From IMG/VR virus record IMGVR_UViG_3300046652_000050, positions 1-42,281 of that record: a stretch of DNA of 42,281 bases; one strand, given 5' to 3'. A program made the translations under genes and the position numbers. Below the pieces are notes generated by a model, which saw nothing but the letters and a program-made list of their open reading frames with translations, was not told where the DNA came from and ran no database searches. Positions within the stretch are counted from its first letter, which is position 1; the number at the start of each line of letters is the position of its first letter. This DNA is from a virus. Of the stretch, positions 32,484-38,483 are shown one piece after another.

Positions 32484-32488
32484 GGAGG
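32484..32488 (+). promoter_or_regulatory. Shine-Dalgarno site GGAGG that sets the next start
   Basis: GGAGG lies five bases before ATG 32494. The upstream in-frame ATG 32482 overlaps the site itself and has no ribosome site, so 32494 is the better start. This and the next three genes are the only run here with canonical sites. Confidence 0.7.
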
Positions 32489-32493
32489 TTAGA

Positions 32494-32850
32494 ATGCGCT
32501 GGCACGGAGTTTCAATCGACTGCGTAAATTGCAACATCCCGTGCCTGTTCGTTGGCGCGGCGTTCAGTGCGGATTTAGAGTTTGCGTTCAACTTCAAGTG
32601 TTCAAAATGCGGCGAGAATTTTAACTGGCGCGTTTACGCTTCAGCCCTCGCGCATAAGGCACTCATTGACGACATGGCATTCGAGAAAATGAAGCGTATC
32701 GAGCGCAAGATGAAAGGTCTCATTGACCCGCCACTTGCAGAACCCGCAATCCCTGCGACCCTTGCTTTGACGGAAGATGACAAGGCATGGGAACGCGCTA
32801 TGCACATTTCGCCCAATGACGACGACCGTCCCGAAGGAGAATCAAAATGA
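32494..32850 (+). CDS. Zinc-ribbon protein
   Basis: 118 residues. Two Cys pairs (CVNC near residue 10 and CSKCGENF near 38) form a probable zinc ribbon. The second half is helical and acidic with a Pro-rich linker. It overlaps the next gene by 4 bases (ATGA). Likely a small regulator or adaptor. Function unknown. Confidence 0.7.
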   Translation: MRWHGVSIDCVNCNIPCLFVGAAFSADLEFAFNFKCSKCGENFNWRVYASALAHKALIDDMAFEKMKRIERKMKGLIDPPLAEPAIPATLALTEDDKAWERAMHISPNDDDRPEGESK

Positions 32851-33188
32851 TAAAAACGCTGCTCGCTCTATTCGCCCTCGCGGGTACGCTATCCGCGCAG
32901 GGAACGTGCACGTTAGGCGTGGCATACTGGCATGATGCCGCTGTGTACGCGAAAACGGACGGGCTTCCCGATGACATAGACACGCTCATCGTGCCCGTGA
33001 AAACCATCGGGTGCATTGTGCAAACGGAAAAGACGGTACTCGTCATTTTCCATTTCGTGCAAGGCGTCCCTGCGGGCTACTTGGCAATTCCCAAACAGTG
33101 GGTCTTGAAAGTGGTCGACCTTGAACCGAAACCGGAGGTGAAAGATGTCGTGGAAAGCCCGAAGGTTCGACCTGATAGCGGAAAATAA
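32847..33188 (+). CDS. Small secreted protein
   Basis: 113 residues with a Sec-type signal (LLALFALAGTLSAQG) and a short mature part holding two Cys residues and beta strands (VLVIFHFVQGVPAGYLAI). A GGAG site lies eight bases before ATG. It would act in the periplasm or outside, perhaps in lysis or exclusion of other phages. No family recognised. Confidence 0.68.
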   Translation: MIKTLLALFALAGTLSAQGTCTLGVAYWHDAAVYAKTDGLPDDIDTLIVPVKTIGCIVQTEKTVLVIFHFVQGVPAGYLAIPKQWVLKVVDLEPKPEVKDVVESPKVRPDSGK

Positions 33189-33441
33189 CCGCAAGCCGTA
33201 CCGCGAGGCGACCTCGCAACACCACAGAAAACCAAGAAGCCTTGGCGGGGGCAACGAAGAACGGAACATTTCCGAGCTTCCGCGCTCCCGCCATGCGGCT
33301 TGGCATATCATCGCGTTCAACTGGTGTCCCGAACGGATAGCGGAAGAAATTAATCGTCGCTATTTGGATCCGGATTTCGCTTTTGTCGCCGTACCAATCG
33401 AAATGCTGATTGATGTCCAAAAGCTGATTGGAGGTTCATGA
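33145..33441 (+). CDS. HNH-like small protein
   Basis: 98 residues. The core QHHRKPRSLGG...RNISELPRSRHAAWHIIAFN has the spaced His, Asn and His residues seen in a family of small phage HNH-like proteins, without zinc Cys pairs. A GGAGG site stands six bases before ATG. It overlaps the gene before by 44 bases. Whether it is an active nuclease is not clear. Confidence 0.65.
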   Translation: MSWKARRFDLIAENNRKPYREATSQHHRKPRSLGGGNEERNISELPRSRHAAWHIIAFNWCPERIAEEINRRYLDPDFAFVAVPIEMLIDVQKLIGGS

Positions 33442-33650
33442 TGCAACTCCACGAACTCCGCCCCAAGATGCAAATCTGGCACAACCAAACGCCCTACGAG
33501 CTAATCGCAAACGTCTGGTACAGCCACATTTCAGCCAAGTGGCTTGTCGAACGGCTCTTCGTTTCGCATGACAGGATAGAAATCCTCATCCTGCAATCCG
33601 ACAATTTCCATTTGGCGCACTTCCACAGCCACCCGCCAAATTCCCCGTAG
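33441..33650 (+). CDS. Small hypothetical protein
   Basis: 69 residues. Two adjacent ATGs (33438 and 33441); the second is six bases from GGAGG and is chosen. The product is beta-rich with many His, Trp and Asn residues (LHELRPKMQIWHNQTPYELI) and ends in a His/Pro tail. No family recognised. It is the last gene before a good terminator. Confidence 0.62.
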   Translation: MQLHELRPKMQIWHNQTPYELIANVWYSHISAKWLVERLFVSHDRIEILILQSDNFHLAHFHSHPPNSP

Positions 33651-33681
33651 CTACCTCCCGCCTTTCTCCTGCCCCATGCTC

Positions 33682-33711
33682 GTACGCCAGCTCCCAAGGC
33701 GTACTTTTTTT
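33682..33711 (+). terminator. Intrinsic terminator
   Basis: Perfect 7-bp arms GTACGCC/GGCGTAC (33682-33688/33698-33704) with a 9-base loop, followed directly by seven T residues. It closes the late transcript 32 bases after the last stop codon. The clearest rho-independent terminator in the window. Confidence 0.88.
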
Positions 33712-33871
33712 ATGTAAAAAGTGGCAACGGCGCACTTTCAACCCTTTGGCGGGCTATAGCGCAGTATTTCAAAGAGATAGACAAGCCATAAAAATATCCG
33801 ACCAGCAATGCTCCGCAAGCGGTAAAGAACAAAATCCACGGCAAACCTATCCCTCCGTTTTCATTTTCCAT
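33710..33871 (-). CDS. Minus-strand single-pass membrane protein
   Basis: 53 residues from the ATG at 33871 (67 from 33913). A hydrophobic segment (LPWILFFTACGALLVGYFYG) follows an acidic start, and a basic tail comes after it. AAGGG precedes the start closely. It converges on the terminator. Other tiny membrane genes in this genome make it plausible, but no firm proof. Confidence 0.42.
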   Translation of the reverse strand: MENENGGIGLPWILFFTACGALLVGYFYGLSISLKYCAIARQRVESAPLPLFT

Positions 33872-33929
33872 TCCCTTAATTTTCCCATTTTTCGCCCGTT
33901 TTATCAATGCCACTTATCCCCAACTTTCC

Positions 33930-33958
33930 TTGAACCCCGCCGCCGTCCGTTGTAAAAT
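33930..33958 (+). promoter_or_regulatory. Promoter candidate TTGAAC-17-TAAAAT
   Basis: TTGAAC (33930-33935) and TAAAAT (33953-33958) with the ideal 17-base spacer, downstream of the terminator and before a 190-base structured leader. It would start the operon 34151-34939. Confidence 0.58.
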
Positions 33959-34017
33959 TATGAAGCGGAGGGAGCGACAAGCATCAACCTGCGGCCACCG
34001 GAGTAATCCCAAGCCAC

Positions 34018-34136
34018 GGCGAGACGGGTGGTTCCCTGGCGAGACGGTTAACAGTTTCGCCTTTCCGCCATCCCTAAATTCTCTTGCCGTTGCAAGTGGC
34101 AATCCTACGGGAAAGCGTCCAATTTAGGGGCGGCGG
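34018..34136 (+). ncRNA. Structured leader with 20-bp tandem units and long stem
   Basis: GGCGAGACGG occurs at 34018 and again at 34038, exactly 20 bases apart. A stem of 16 positions (34065-34080 with 34121-34136, one mismatch and one wobble, including CCCTAAATT/AATTTAGGG) encloses a smaller stem TTGCC/GGCAA (34084-34088/34098-34102). It lies between the promoter at 33930 and gene 34151, so it would be the 5' leader RNA or a small RNA of its own. No known family recognised. Confidence 0.5.
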
Positions 34137-34150
34137 GGAAAACAATAAGC

Positions 34151-34369
34151 ATGGAAAACGAACGCTCAAAATACTGGGAAAGGATGTGCGAAATTTTGGA
34201 AAAGAATTTCCCTAAAGGCGAGTGCAAGGAACGGGGAGCCGCGCTCGTCTTTTTGGCGGAAATCGAGTATCTCTTGAATAACGATAAAACGCCCCAGATT
34301 GGCGAAAATTCGCCGGATAAGGAAAACGGTGCTTTGGGGTCGGAAAACCCGCCTTGGGGACAAATTTGA
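34151..34369 (+). CDS. Small acidic hypothetical protein
   Basis: 72 residues: a helical N-terminal half (YWERMCEILEKNFPKGECKE, then LVFLAEIEYLLN) and a disordered Asn/Glu/Pro-rich tail. First gene of a short plus-strand operon behind the structured leader. No family recognised. Confidence 0.62.
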   Translation: MENERSKYWERMCEILEKNFPKGECKERGAALVFLAEIEYLLNNDKTPQIGENSPDKENGALGSENPPWGQI

Positions 34370-34382
34370 GCCAAAAACCACC

Positions 34383-34640
34383 ATGCCACGCAAGAAAGCA
34401 AAGCCAATTTACCTCCTATCCCCCAAACTCCCGTTCAAGACGTTCAAGAAGCTCTATGACGCTTCGGGTGATTCCGGCCCTGCTCCCATGCACGGCGCAA
34501 AAATGCTTTACGAAATGATGAAAACGAAAAAGGTGTTTATCTGGTTTGAGAAGGGCGACAAAGACCTTAGGATAAGCTTGAAACTGCCGGACAAGCGGAT
34601 GGTCTACTTCATCAGCCCGAAATATCCGATAAAGAAATGA
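34383..34640 (+). CDS. Small basic hypothetical protein
   Basis: 85 residues from ATG 34383; the frame extends upstream to 34299 but that part overlaps the gene before. Lys-rich with a beta hairpin-like middle (KKVFIWFEKGDKDLRISLKL) and a matching end. It overlaps the next gene by 4 bases (ATGA). Could bind nucleic acid; not shown. Confidence 0.65.
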   Translation: MPRKKAKPIYLLSPKLPFKTFKKLYDASGDSGPAPMHGAKMLYEMMKTKKVFIWFEKGDKDLRISLKLPDKRMVYFISPKYPIKK

Positions 34641-34939
34641 AAGTTGGCGACCTTGACCTCGAAACCCACGCCCGACTGTATGAGATAATCTCCCTGCTCG
34701 ATTCTCTCCCCTGCTTTTCAAAGTTCCATTGTGCTGTTTTTGGTTGCGGTGCGAGGCACAGCACATGGGGACACTACGCCGACAAGCCAAAACTTCCCGT
34801 GGGTAGGCCTCGCAAGGTTGCCCGCCAGCACAACCCTTATGACTTTTGTAAAAAGTGTCGGATGTTCGGACATATAAAATCGGAGTGCGTAGCGGCGGTG
34901 GATAAAGAAAACGCCCCTTCAAGCTCACAAGTGGGCTAG
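34637..34939 (+). CDS. Protein with CCHC zinc knuckle
   Basis: 100 residues. An N-terminal helical part is followed by a Cys-rich segment (CAVFGCGARH), an AT-hook-like KLPVGRPRK, and CKKCRMFGHIKSEC, which matches the zinc-knuckle spacing CX2CX4HX4C exactly. Zinc knuckles bind single-stranded nucleic acid and are typical of retroviral Gag and eukaryotic RNA-binding proteins; they are rare in phages. The product is probably an RNA- or ssDNA-binding protein. Confidence 0.72.
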   Translation: MKVGDLDLETHARLYEIISLLDSLPCFSKFHCAVFGCGARHSTWGHYADKPKLPVGRPRKVARQHNPYDFCKKCRMFGHIKSECVAAVDKENAPSSSQVG

Positions 34940-34945
34940 GGCGTT
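34910..34945 (+). terminator. Hairpin at the end of the zinc-knuckle gene
   Basis: AACGCCC/GGGCGTT (34910-34916/34939-34945) with a short inner stem AGC/GCT, spanning the stop codon. No T-run; a modest terminator between convergent operons. Confidence 0.45.
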
Positions 34946-35036
34946 CTGCCGTGTATAATGCGGCATACTTGTAGAACGATTGTGTCAAGCTTCCGTTACT
35001 TTTGCCGACGTTTATAGAAATCCTTATAAGGCAACT

Positions 35037-35129
35037 TTAATAAAATAGTTTTTCAATAATCATTCCGGCGACTAAACAGACTATTCCCACAGCAACAAAA
35101 GCTAATTGTAATTTTAATTCGTTTTTCAT
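35037..35129 (-). CDS. 30-residue membrane micro-protein
   Basis: A polar Lys/Glu start, a hydrophobic segment (LAFVAVGIVCLVAGMII) and a Lys-containing end. Last gene of the minus operon, five bases from the one before. Similar tiny membrane proteins stand at 2950, 38804 and 41223. Confidence 0.55.
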   Translation of the reverse strand: MKNELKLQLAFVAVGIVCLVAGMIIEKLFY

Positions 35130-35133
35130 TTTT

Positions 35134-35358
35134 TCATAATATCTCCGCCGCCGTTAATTTTTTAGGCGACGATTTTATTTTGCCGTTATTTATGATACCA
35201 CCCGTAATAGCTTTGAAGTCCTGCGGCAGTGGATACGTTATCAAAACTTCCTGCCGTTCAATATCAAAAACAACTTTCGCTTTCGGATGTTCCTTTTCAG
35301 CCGAATTCATCATACCAACGACAAATTCCAATTCTTGTTTTGTGATTCTATTATTCAT
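35134..35358 (-). CDS. Small hypothetical early protein
   Basis: 74 residues: N-terminal helix (ITKQELEFVVGMMNSAEKEH), beta strands (AKVVFDIERQEVLITYPLP) and a Lys-rich tail. Its leader and first codons belong to a 73-base block duplicated before gene 35719. No family recognised. Confidence 0.68.
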   Translation of the reverse strand: MNNRITKQELEFVVGMMNSAEKEHPKAKVVFDIERQEVLITYPLPQDFKAITGGIINNGKIKSSPKKLTAAEIL

Positions 35359-35423
35359 TTTTTCTTTCTTATTCTTTTCTTAGCCCCTTATAAGAACCCG
35401 ACCTTTTAAACTTTTAATTCAAT
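35351..35423 (-). repeat. Duplicated leader block, copy 1
   Basis: 73 bases matching 35957-36028 at all but a few positions. On the minus strand it covers the end of one gene (…IEL-), GGTTCTTATAAG, a purine-rich tract and the ATGAATAAT start of the next. Probably a gene-end plus gene-start cassette copied with the gene, or a conserved early-gene control element. Confidence 0.78.
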
Positions 35424-35551
35424 TCTATTTCTTTTATATTACATCTAGTACAATATCTAAATCTTCCCCAGCTCATACTCGTAAACCATGCGTAGTATTG
35501 CCACGGATAATCGAATTGATGACCTTTAAAATAGCAGATAAATTTTTTCAT
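35414..35551 (-). CDS. 45-residue aromatic zinc-type micro-protein
   Basis: Starts with MKKFICYFKGHQFDYPW and ends with CTRCNIKEIELN. Rich in Tyr, Trp and Phe, it resembles the small phage proteins with CxxxxGH and CxxC zinc pairs. It lies in the minus operon just before the first duplicated block. Function unknown. Confidence 0.6.
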   Translation of the reverse strand: MKKFICYFKGHQFDYPWQYYAWFTSMSWGRFRYCTRCNIKEIELN

Positions 35552-35558
35552 GGCGAAT

Positions 35559-35678
35559 TTAGTTTCCTTTTCTTAATACTTTTATTTTATCGCCAGCCAA
35601 GTAAATGAAGTCATCGGGCTGGATGCTATGCTTCTTTGCCCACGCCGGCCATTTTTTAATTACGATAGTTCCTTTCAT
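35559..35678 (-). CDS. 39-residue hypothetical protein
   Basis: Basic, with Trp and Ile (GTIVIKKWPAWAKKHSIQPD) and a beta-like IYLAGDKIKVL end, like a minimal SH3-type or AbrB-like strand pair. Seven bases from the next gene. Function unknown. Confidence 0.55.
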   Translation of the reverse strand: MKGTIVIKKWPAWAKKHSIQPDDFIYLAGDKIKVLRKGN

Positions 35679-35718
35679 TTTTTTGTCAGAGCACTAGGGA
35701 TAGTTTTCGGCGGCGATT

Positions 35719-35964
35719 TTATACCAATTCAGGATACTTTTTCATAAGTCCTTTTGCTTGGGCGATCAAGCCATCAAGTTCTTCGGTTTCGGTGCAATCG
35801 GTATATCCAGCTTCTTTGAACACGCGGCGAACGCCATCCTCTCCCTCTTTATCATTCAAACAAGCTATCATCCCGTACATCGTCATAGCATCATCAAATT
35901 CGCCACATTCTTGGTGTAATATAGCAAACTGTTTTTCTAATTGATTTTGTTTCATATTATTCAT
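35719..35964 (-). CDS. Small acidic early protein
   Basis: 81 residues, helical and acidic, with four Cys residues (HQECGEFDDAMTMYGMIACL and a C-terminal TDCTETEELDG). Its start is in the second copy of the duplicated leader block. No family recognised; acidic early phage proteins often inhibit host functions, which is only a possibility here. Confidence 0.65.
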   Translation of the reverse strand: MNNMKQNQLEKQFAILHQECGEFDDAMTMYGMIACLNDKEGEDGVRRVFKEAGYTDCTETEELDGLIAQAKGLMKKYPELV

Positions 35965-36028
35965 TTTTTCTTTCTTATTCTTTTCTTAACCCTTATAAGA
36001 ACCCGACCTTTCAAACTTTTAATTCAAT
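35957..36028 (-). repeat. Duplicated leader block, copy 2
   Basis: 72 bases nearly identical to 35351-35423; differences are a GCCCC/ACCC change and one T/C. On the minus strand it runs from the end of the methyltransferase gene to the start of gene 35719. Confidence 0.78.
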
Positions 36029-36541
36029 ATCACTTTTAACTTCATTTCCCCATACATCCCATCCTTCCGTTTTTTCGCGGGCAAAAAGTTCTATTTTATT
36101 TTCAGTTGGATACCACTGTTTTATAAGTTCCCTAACAACGGCAGGTTTCTTTGAATGTATGGTGCGTCGATATTTTATAACAGAACCTATGCGGATTTTT
36201 GCATCTGGTGGCGAATAACTGCCTCGAACACCTACTAATAAAAGCTCGTGTTGTCCTCTGAACCAATAACCCATTCCCATAATTTCTTTATCCCAAATAG
36301 CGTGAGTTTTATATTCAAAATCCCAAGTAGCCATTAAATCCAACGCCTCTTTTAATTTTGGCGCAGTCGCCCACATATACATAACCGCATTTTTCGCAAA
36401 TTCAAAATCCCAATCGTAACGGAGATTTTTTATTTCCTGCAACGACAAAGTAGGATATTGGTTTTCAATTTTCCTACTGTCTGATTTGCTGAAATCGTAT
36501 TGCCACGGCGGGTCGCAATAAATTATTTGGTATATTTTCAT
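36011..36541 (-). CDS. MT-A70-type DNA adenine methyltransferase
   Basis: 176 residues. DPPW (10-13) is the catalytic motif of N6-adenine methyltransferases, followed by the MT-A70 layout: YPTLSLQEIKNL, AVMYMWATAPKL, a KTHAIWDKE strand, GYWFRGQHELLLVGVRG and a C-terminal IELFARE. It would methylate adenine in phage DNA, probably to escape host restriction. It lies one base from the regulator gene in the minus operon, so it is expressed early with it. Confidence 0.9.
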   Translation of the reverse strand: MKIYQIIYCDPPWQYDFSKSDSRKIENQYPTLSLQEIKNLRYDWDFEFAKNAVMYMWATAPKLKEALDLMATWDFEYKTHAIWDKEIMGMGYWFRGQHELLLVGVRGSYSPPDAKIRIGSVIKYRRTIHSKKPAVVRELIKQWYPTENKIELFAREKTEGWDVWGNEVKSDIELKV

Positions 36542-36542
36542 A

Positions 36543-36728
36543 TTATTCTCCTCTTCTTAATTTTCCCATTTCTATTTCATTCAATGCCGCCCGAATTAGA
36601 ACATGAACCGCCTCGCCCATACTTACCTTATTTTCTTTTGCAAGTTTTTCAACCACATTATATTCATCCTCTGTAAGCCGAGTTCCTACTGCTTTTATTT
36701 TTGGCAAGCGATTAAATTCTAGTTTCAT
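36543..36728 (-). CDS. Ribbon-helix-helix-type regulator
   Basis: 61 residues from ATG 36728; the longer frame to 36788 crosses the promoter and is not used. KAVGTRLTEDEYNVVEKLAKENKVSMGEAVHVLIRAALNEIE in outline shows a short strand then two helices, the Arc/CopG fold that binds DNA as a dimer. The first gene of the minus operon, it begins about seven bases from its minus-10 box, so the mRNA is nearly leaderless. The adjacent inverted repeat is its likely operator. Confidence 0.75.
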   Translation of the reverse strand: MKLEFNRLPKIKAVGTRLTEDEYNVVEKLAKENKVSMGEAVHVLIRAALNEIEMGKLRRGE

Positions 36729-36734
36729 ATAAGA

Positions 36735-36803
36735 AGCATACCAGATTGGAATAAAAGCGCAAGTGGACAACTTTCTTGACTTCTCCAATCCACTTGCTAT
36801 ACT
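36735..36803. promoter_or_regulatory. Divergent promoters with inverted-repeat operator
   Basis: Minus promoter: TTGCGC (plus 36757-36762) and TATGCT (plus 36735-36740), spacer 16. Plus promoter: TTGACT (36776-36781) and TATACT (36798-36803), spacer 16. A perfect 9-bp inverted repeat GCAAGTGGA/TCCACTTGC (36759-36767/36789-36797) overlaps the minus -35 and abuts the plus -10, so one bound regulator could block both. Confidence 0.7.
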
Positions 36804-36827
36804 GTAAGAGAACTAAAATCTCTTGCT

Positions 36828-36899
36828 ATAAGGGGCGGGAGGTCATAATTAGTTAGCCGTATAGCCCGCCCGCCCCTTATCGGACGGGCTTTCGGTTTT
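36828..36899 (+). promoter_or_regulatory. Attenuator-like leader with mutually exclusive hairpins
   Basis: Hairpin A: ATAAGGGGCGGG/CCCGCCCCTTAT (36828-36839/36869-36880), 12 bp. Hairpin B: 36863-36871/36882-36890 (AGCCCG.../...CGGGCT), followed by TTCGGTTTT, a terminator form. A and B share bases, so only one can form. The leader belongs to the plus promoter at 36776 and precedes gene 36905. Confidence 0.65.
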
Positions 36900-36904
36900 A
36901 ATAA

Positions 36905-37234
36905 ATGGCATCTCACCCGACCAGAACTAAAGAACAGGAAAAAGTAGAAGCGACGCAAGCGTTAAAAGCGATATTTTTAGTTTTTGGCAATAAGTGTGGA
37001 AAATGCGGTTTTGATAATCCGCTTGCCTTACAGATAGACCATATCAATGGCGGCGGGGGCAAAGAAAAGCGCAATGGCAATAGGTGGTACTATAAAAAAA
37101 TACTCGCCGAAATAACTTCCGGCAATCCGAGGAGATACCAACTCCTTTGCGCCAATTGCAACTGGATCAAGAAGAAATCAAGCGATAAGGAAAACGGAGG
37201 TCGAAAATCTGCCCTAGTAAAGAAACTTAACTAG
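36905..37234 (+). CDS. Small HNH endonuclease
   Basis: 109 residues. CGKC, then LQIDHINGGG (the HN part of the nuclease core) and LLCANCNWIKK (second zinc pair and closing residues) give a compact HNH nuclease with Lys-rich ends. First gene behind the attenuator-like leader, so its expression is probably controlled. It may be a homing enzyme or take part in early DNA processing. Confidence 0.82.
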   Translation: MASHPTRTKEQEKVEATQALKAIFLVFGNKCGKCGFDNPLALQIDHINGGGGKEKRNGNRWYYKKILAEITSGNPRRYQLLCANCNWIKKKSSDKENGGRKSALVKKLN

Positions 37235-37280
37235 GGGTAGTAAAGTAGTTTGACTAGCTGGTAGTAAAGAAACTTTACCC
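37215..37280. repeat. Three iteron-like direct repeats
   Basis: TAGTAAAG starts 19-base units at 37215, 37238 and 37262, 23 and 24 bases apart. Each is a partial dyad (TAGTAAAG...CTTAACTA), and the third contains a perfect palindrome GTAAAG-AAA-CTTTAC. They overlap the end of the HNH gene and end 12 bases before gene 37292. They are either operators for that gene or iterons of a replication origin. Confidence 0.65.
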
Positions 37281-37291
37281 TAATCATAAGA

Positions 37292-37627
37292 ATGGAATCA
37301 GAAAAATTAAATAAGAACGGAATCTTAAAAAGATATTTAAGAAATTCACCGATAAAATGGAAGATGGGCTTTGCCATGATACCCACCGCCGTGCTGATGG
37401 ATGAACGCCTTACAAGGTCTTCGCTTGTTGTTTTCTGGGCTTTGACAGTCCACCTTTTTCGCGGCAAAGAGTATTGCTTCCCATCACTAACCACATTACA
37501 AAAAGAGGCGCACTCATCGCGCCCGACAATAATAAAAGCAATTAAATCTTTAGAAGAATACGGCTACTTACAAGTCGAGCGCACTGAAAGGAAAAATAAT
37601 AAATACTATCTAAAAGTAAAAGTTTAG
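37292..37627 (+). CDS. Winged-helix DNA-binding protein, possible replication initiator or regulator
   Basis: 111 residues. AMIPTAVLMDERLTRSSLVVFWAL and FPSLTTLQKEAHSSRPTIIKAIKSLEEYGYL form the HTH_36-type winged helix found at the N-terminus of phage replication initiators and DnaD-like proteins. It is short, with no separate C-terminal domain. The three repeats just upstream are its likely binding sites. It could start replication by recruiting host proteins or be a repressor. Confidence 0.75.
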   Translation: MESEKLNKNGILKRYLRNSPIKWKMGFAMIPTAVLMDERLTRSSLVVFWALTVHLFRGKEYCFPSLTTLQKEAHSSRPTIIKAIKSLEEYGYLQVERTERKNNKYYLKVKV

Positions 37628-37684
37628 TCGCTAGAAAAAGTCAAATCGCCTGAGTGCAACAGCTTATCCTCCTGCTTTACCTTC

Positions 37685-38182
37685 TTAATACATCCTATTT
37701 CCCTTTCGAGAATTACAACTTCGGCAAATAATTTGTAGATTATCTATCACATTGCTTCCTCCTTTACTTATAGGAATAATATGGTCTACGCTTGGACGGA
37801 TTTTGTCATTAAAGTTTTTATCGCAAAATTTACAAACTTTTGTATTCTCGATAAGTTTGTTCAGTTCTTGCATGGAGCAATTACCTTTTAATTTAGCTTC
37901 GAGAAGCCATGCTCTTTTACGGTACCCACATATTATGTCAATAAGTTTACCCTTCGCCGTTTTTCGGTATTTTGATTTATATACTTTAAACGCTTCGGAA
38001 TGACTTAAATAATAGCGGTTCGTCTTTTTTCTTATGTAATCAATGTGTTCATGTCGCCATCGCTTTAAATCAAGAAGACAACATTTCTTGCAAGCGTTTC
38101 TCATTCCGCTCGCCATGCCTTTCATCTTATCGTAATCGGCGATTGGCTTTGAAACTGAACACTTTGAACATATCTTTTCCAT
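37685..38182 (-). CDS. HNH endonuclease with extra zinc domain
   Basis: 165 residues. The N-terminus has CSKC and CKKC pairs (residues about 5-35), a zinc unit often found before phage HNH domains. A basic linker follows, then [19 protein letters not shown] and [11 protein letters not shown], a complete HNH core. It is AT-rich and transcribed against its neighbours, so an independent mobile gene is likely. Confidence 0.88.
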   Translation of the reverse strand: MEKICSKCSVSKPIADYDKMKGMASGMRNACKKCCLLDLKRWRHEHIDYIRKKTNRYYLSHSEAFKVYKSKYRKTAKGKLIDIICGYRKRAWLLEAKLKGNCSMQELNKLIENTKVCKFCDKNFNDKIRPSVDHIIPISKGGSNVIDNLQIICRSCNSRKGNRMY

Positions 38183-38202
38183 AAGAAAATTATAGCATGA
38201 AA

Positions 38203-38318
38203 CGAATAATTGAGAATCGAGCCGAGTACGTGAGTCCCTTTGTACGCAAATAGCTTTTATCTCACCTTATAGGAAGAAGTCAGCGCTGATTGTACTCGGT
38301 TCGATTTTCAATAATTCG
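38203..38318. repeat. Long inverted repeat / RNA stem
   Basis: Arms of 27 bases (38203-38229 and 38292-38318) match with one mismatch and two wobbles as RNA of the plus strand. The 62-base centre has GTGAG/CTCAC (38230-38234/38261-38265) and the palindrome TCAGCGCTGA (38280-38289). It lies upstream of the minus HNH gene. It could be a small RNA, a target or guide-like RNA tied to the HNH gene, or a DNA cruciform. Confidence 0.62.
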
Positions 38319-38329
38319 CTTGAAGTCCA

Positions 38330-38479
38330 GTGGCGGCTTTCGATGAAGAATCCGCGCTTGCACTCAAGAAATTGGAAAAGGACGGCGGGGGTGGAAATGG
38401 GCGAATATATTACAACACATCGGGATGGGCGGTGTGCGTTCAAGCCTATTGCATATATTTAGTATATAGACTATCATAA
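38330..38479 (+). CDS. Possible 49-residue protein (GTG start)
   Basis: Frame from GTG 38330 to TAA 38479. The first 25 residues (FDEESALALKKLEKDGGGG) look like a real amphipathic helix and Gly linker; the end is hydrophobic with Tyr and Cys. It overlaps a promoter candidate. It may be a gene remnant. Confidence 0.28.
   Translation: MAAFDEESALALKKLEKDGGGGNGRIYYNTSGWAVCVQAYCIYLVYRLS
38449..38477 (+). promoter_or_regulatory. Promoter candidate TTGCAT-17-TATCAT
   Basis: TTGCAT (38449-38454) and TATCAT (38472-38477) with a 17-base spacer, seven bases before ATG 38484. It would start the plus operon that runs to 42254, with an almost leaderless first gene. Confidence 0.55.
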
Positions 38480-38483
38480 GAAT

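Noticed and set aside
33930-34127. 65-codon plus-strand frame
   Set aside because: It runs through a promoter, repeats and a long stem and its translation is Arg/Pro-rich without structure; better read as non-coding leader.
34954-34959. TATAAT as a promoter
   Set aside because: No acceptable -35 sequence at the right distance, and it lies in the loop between convergent operons.
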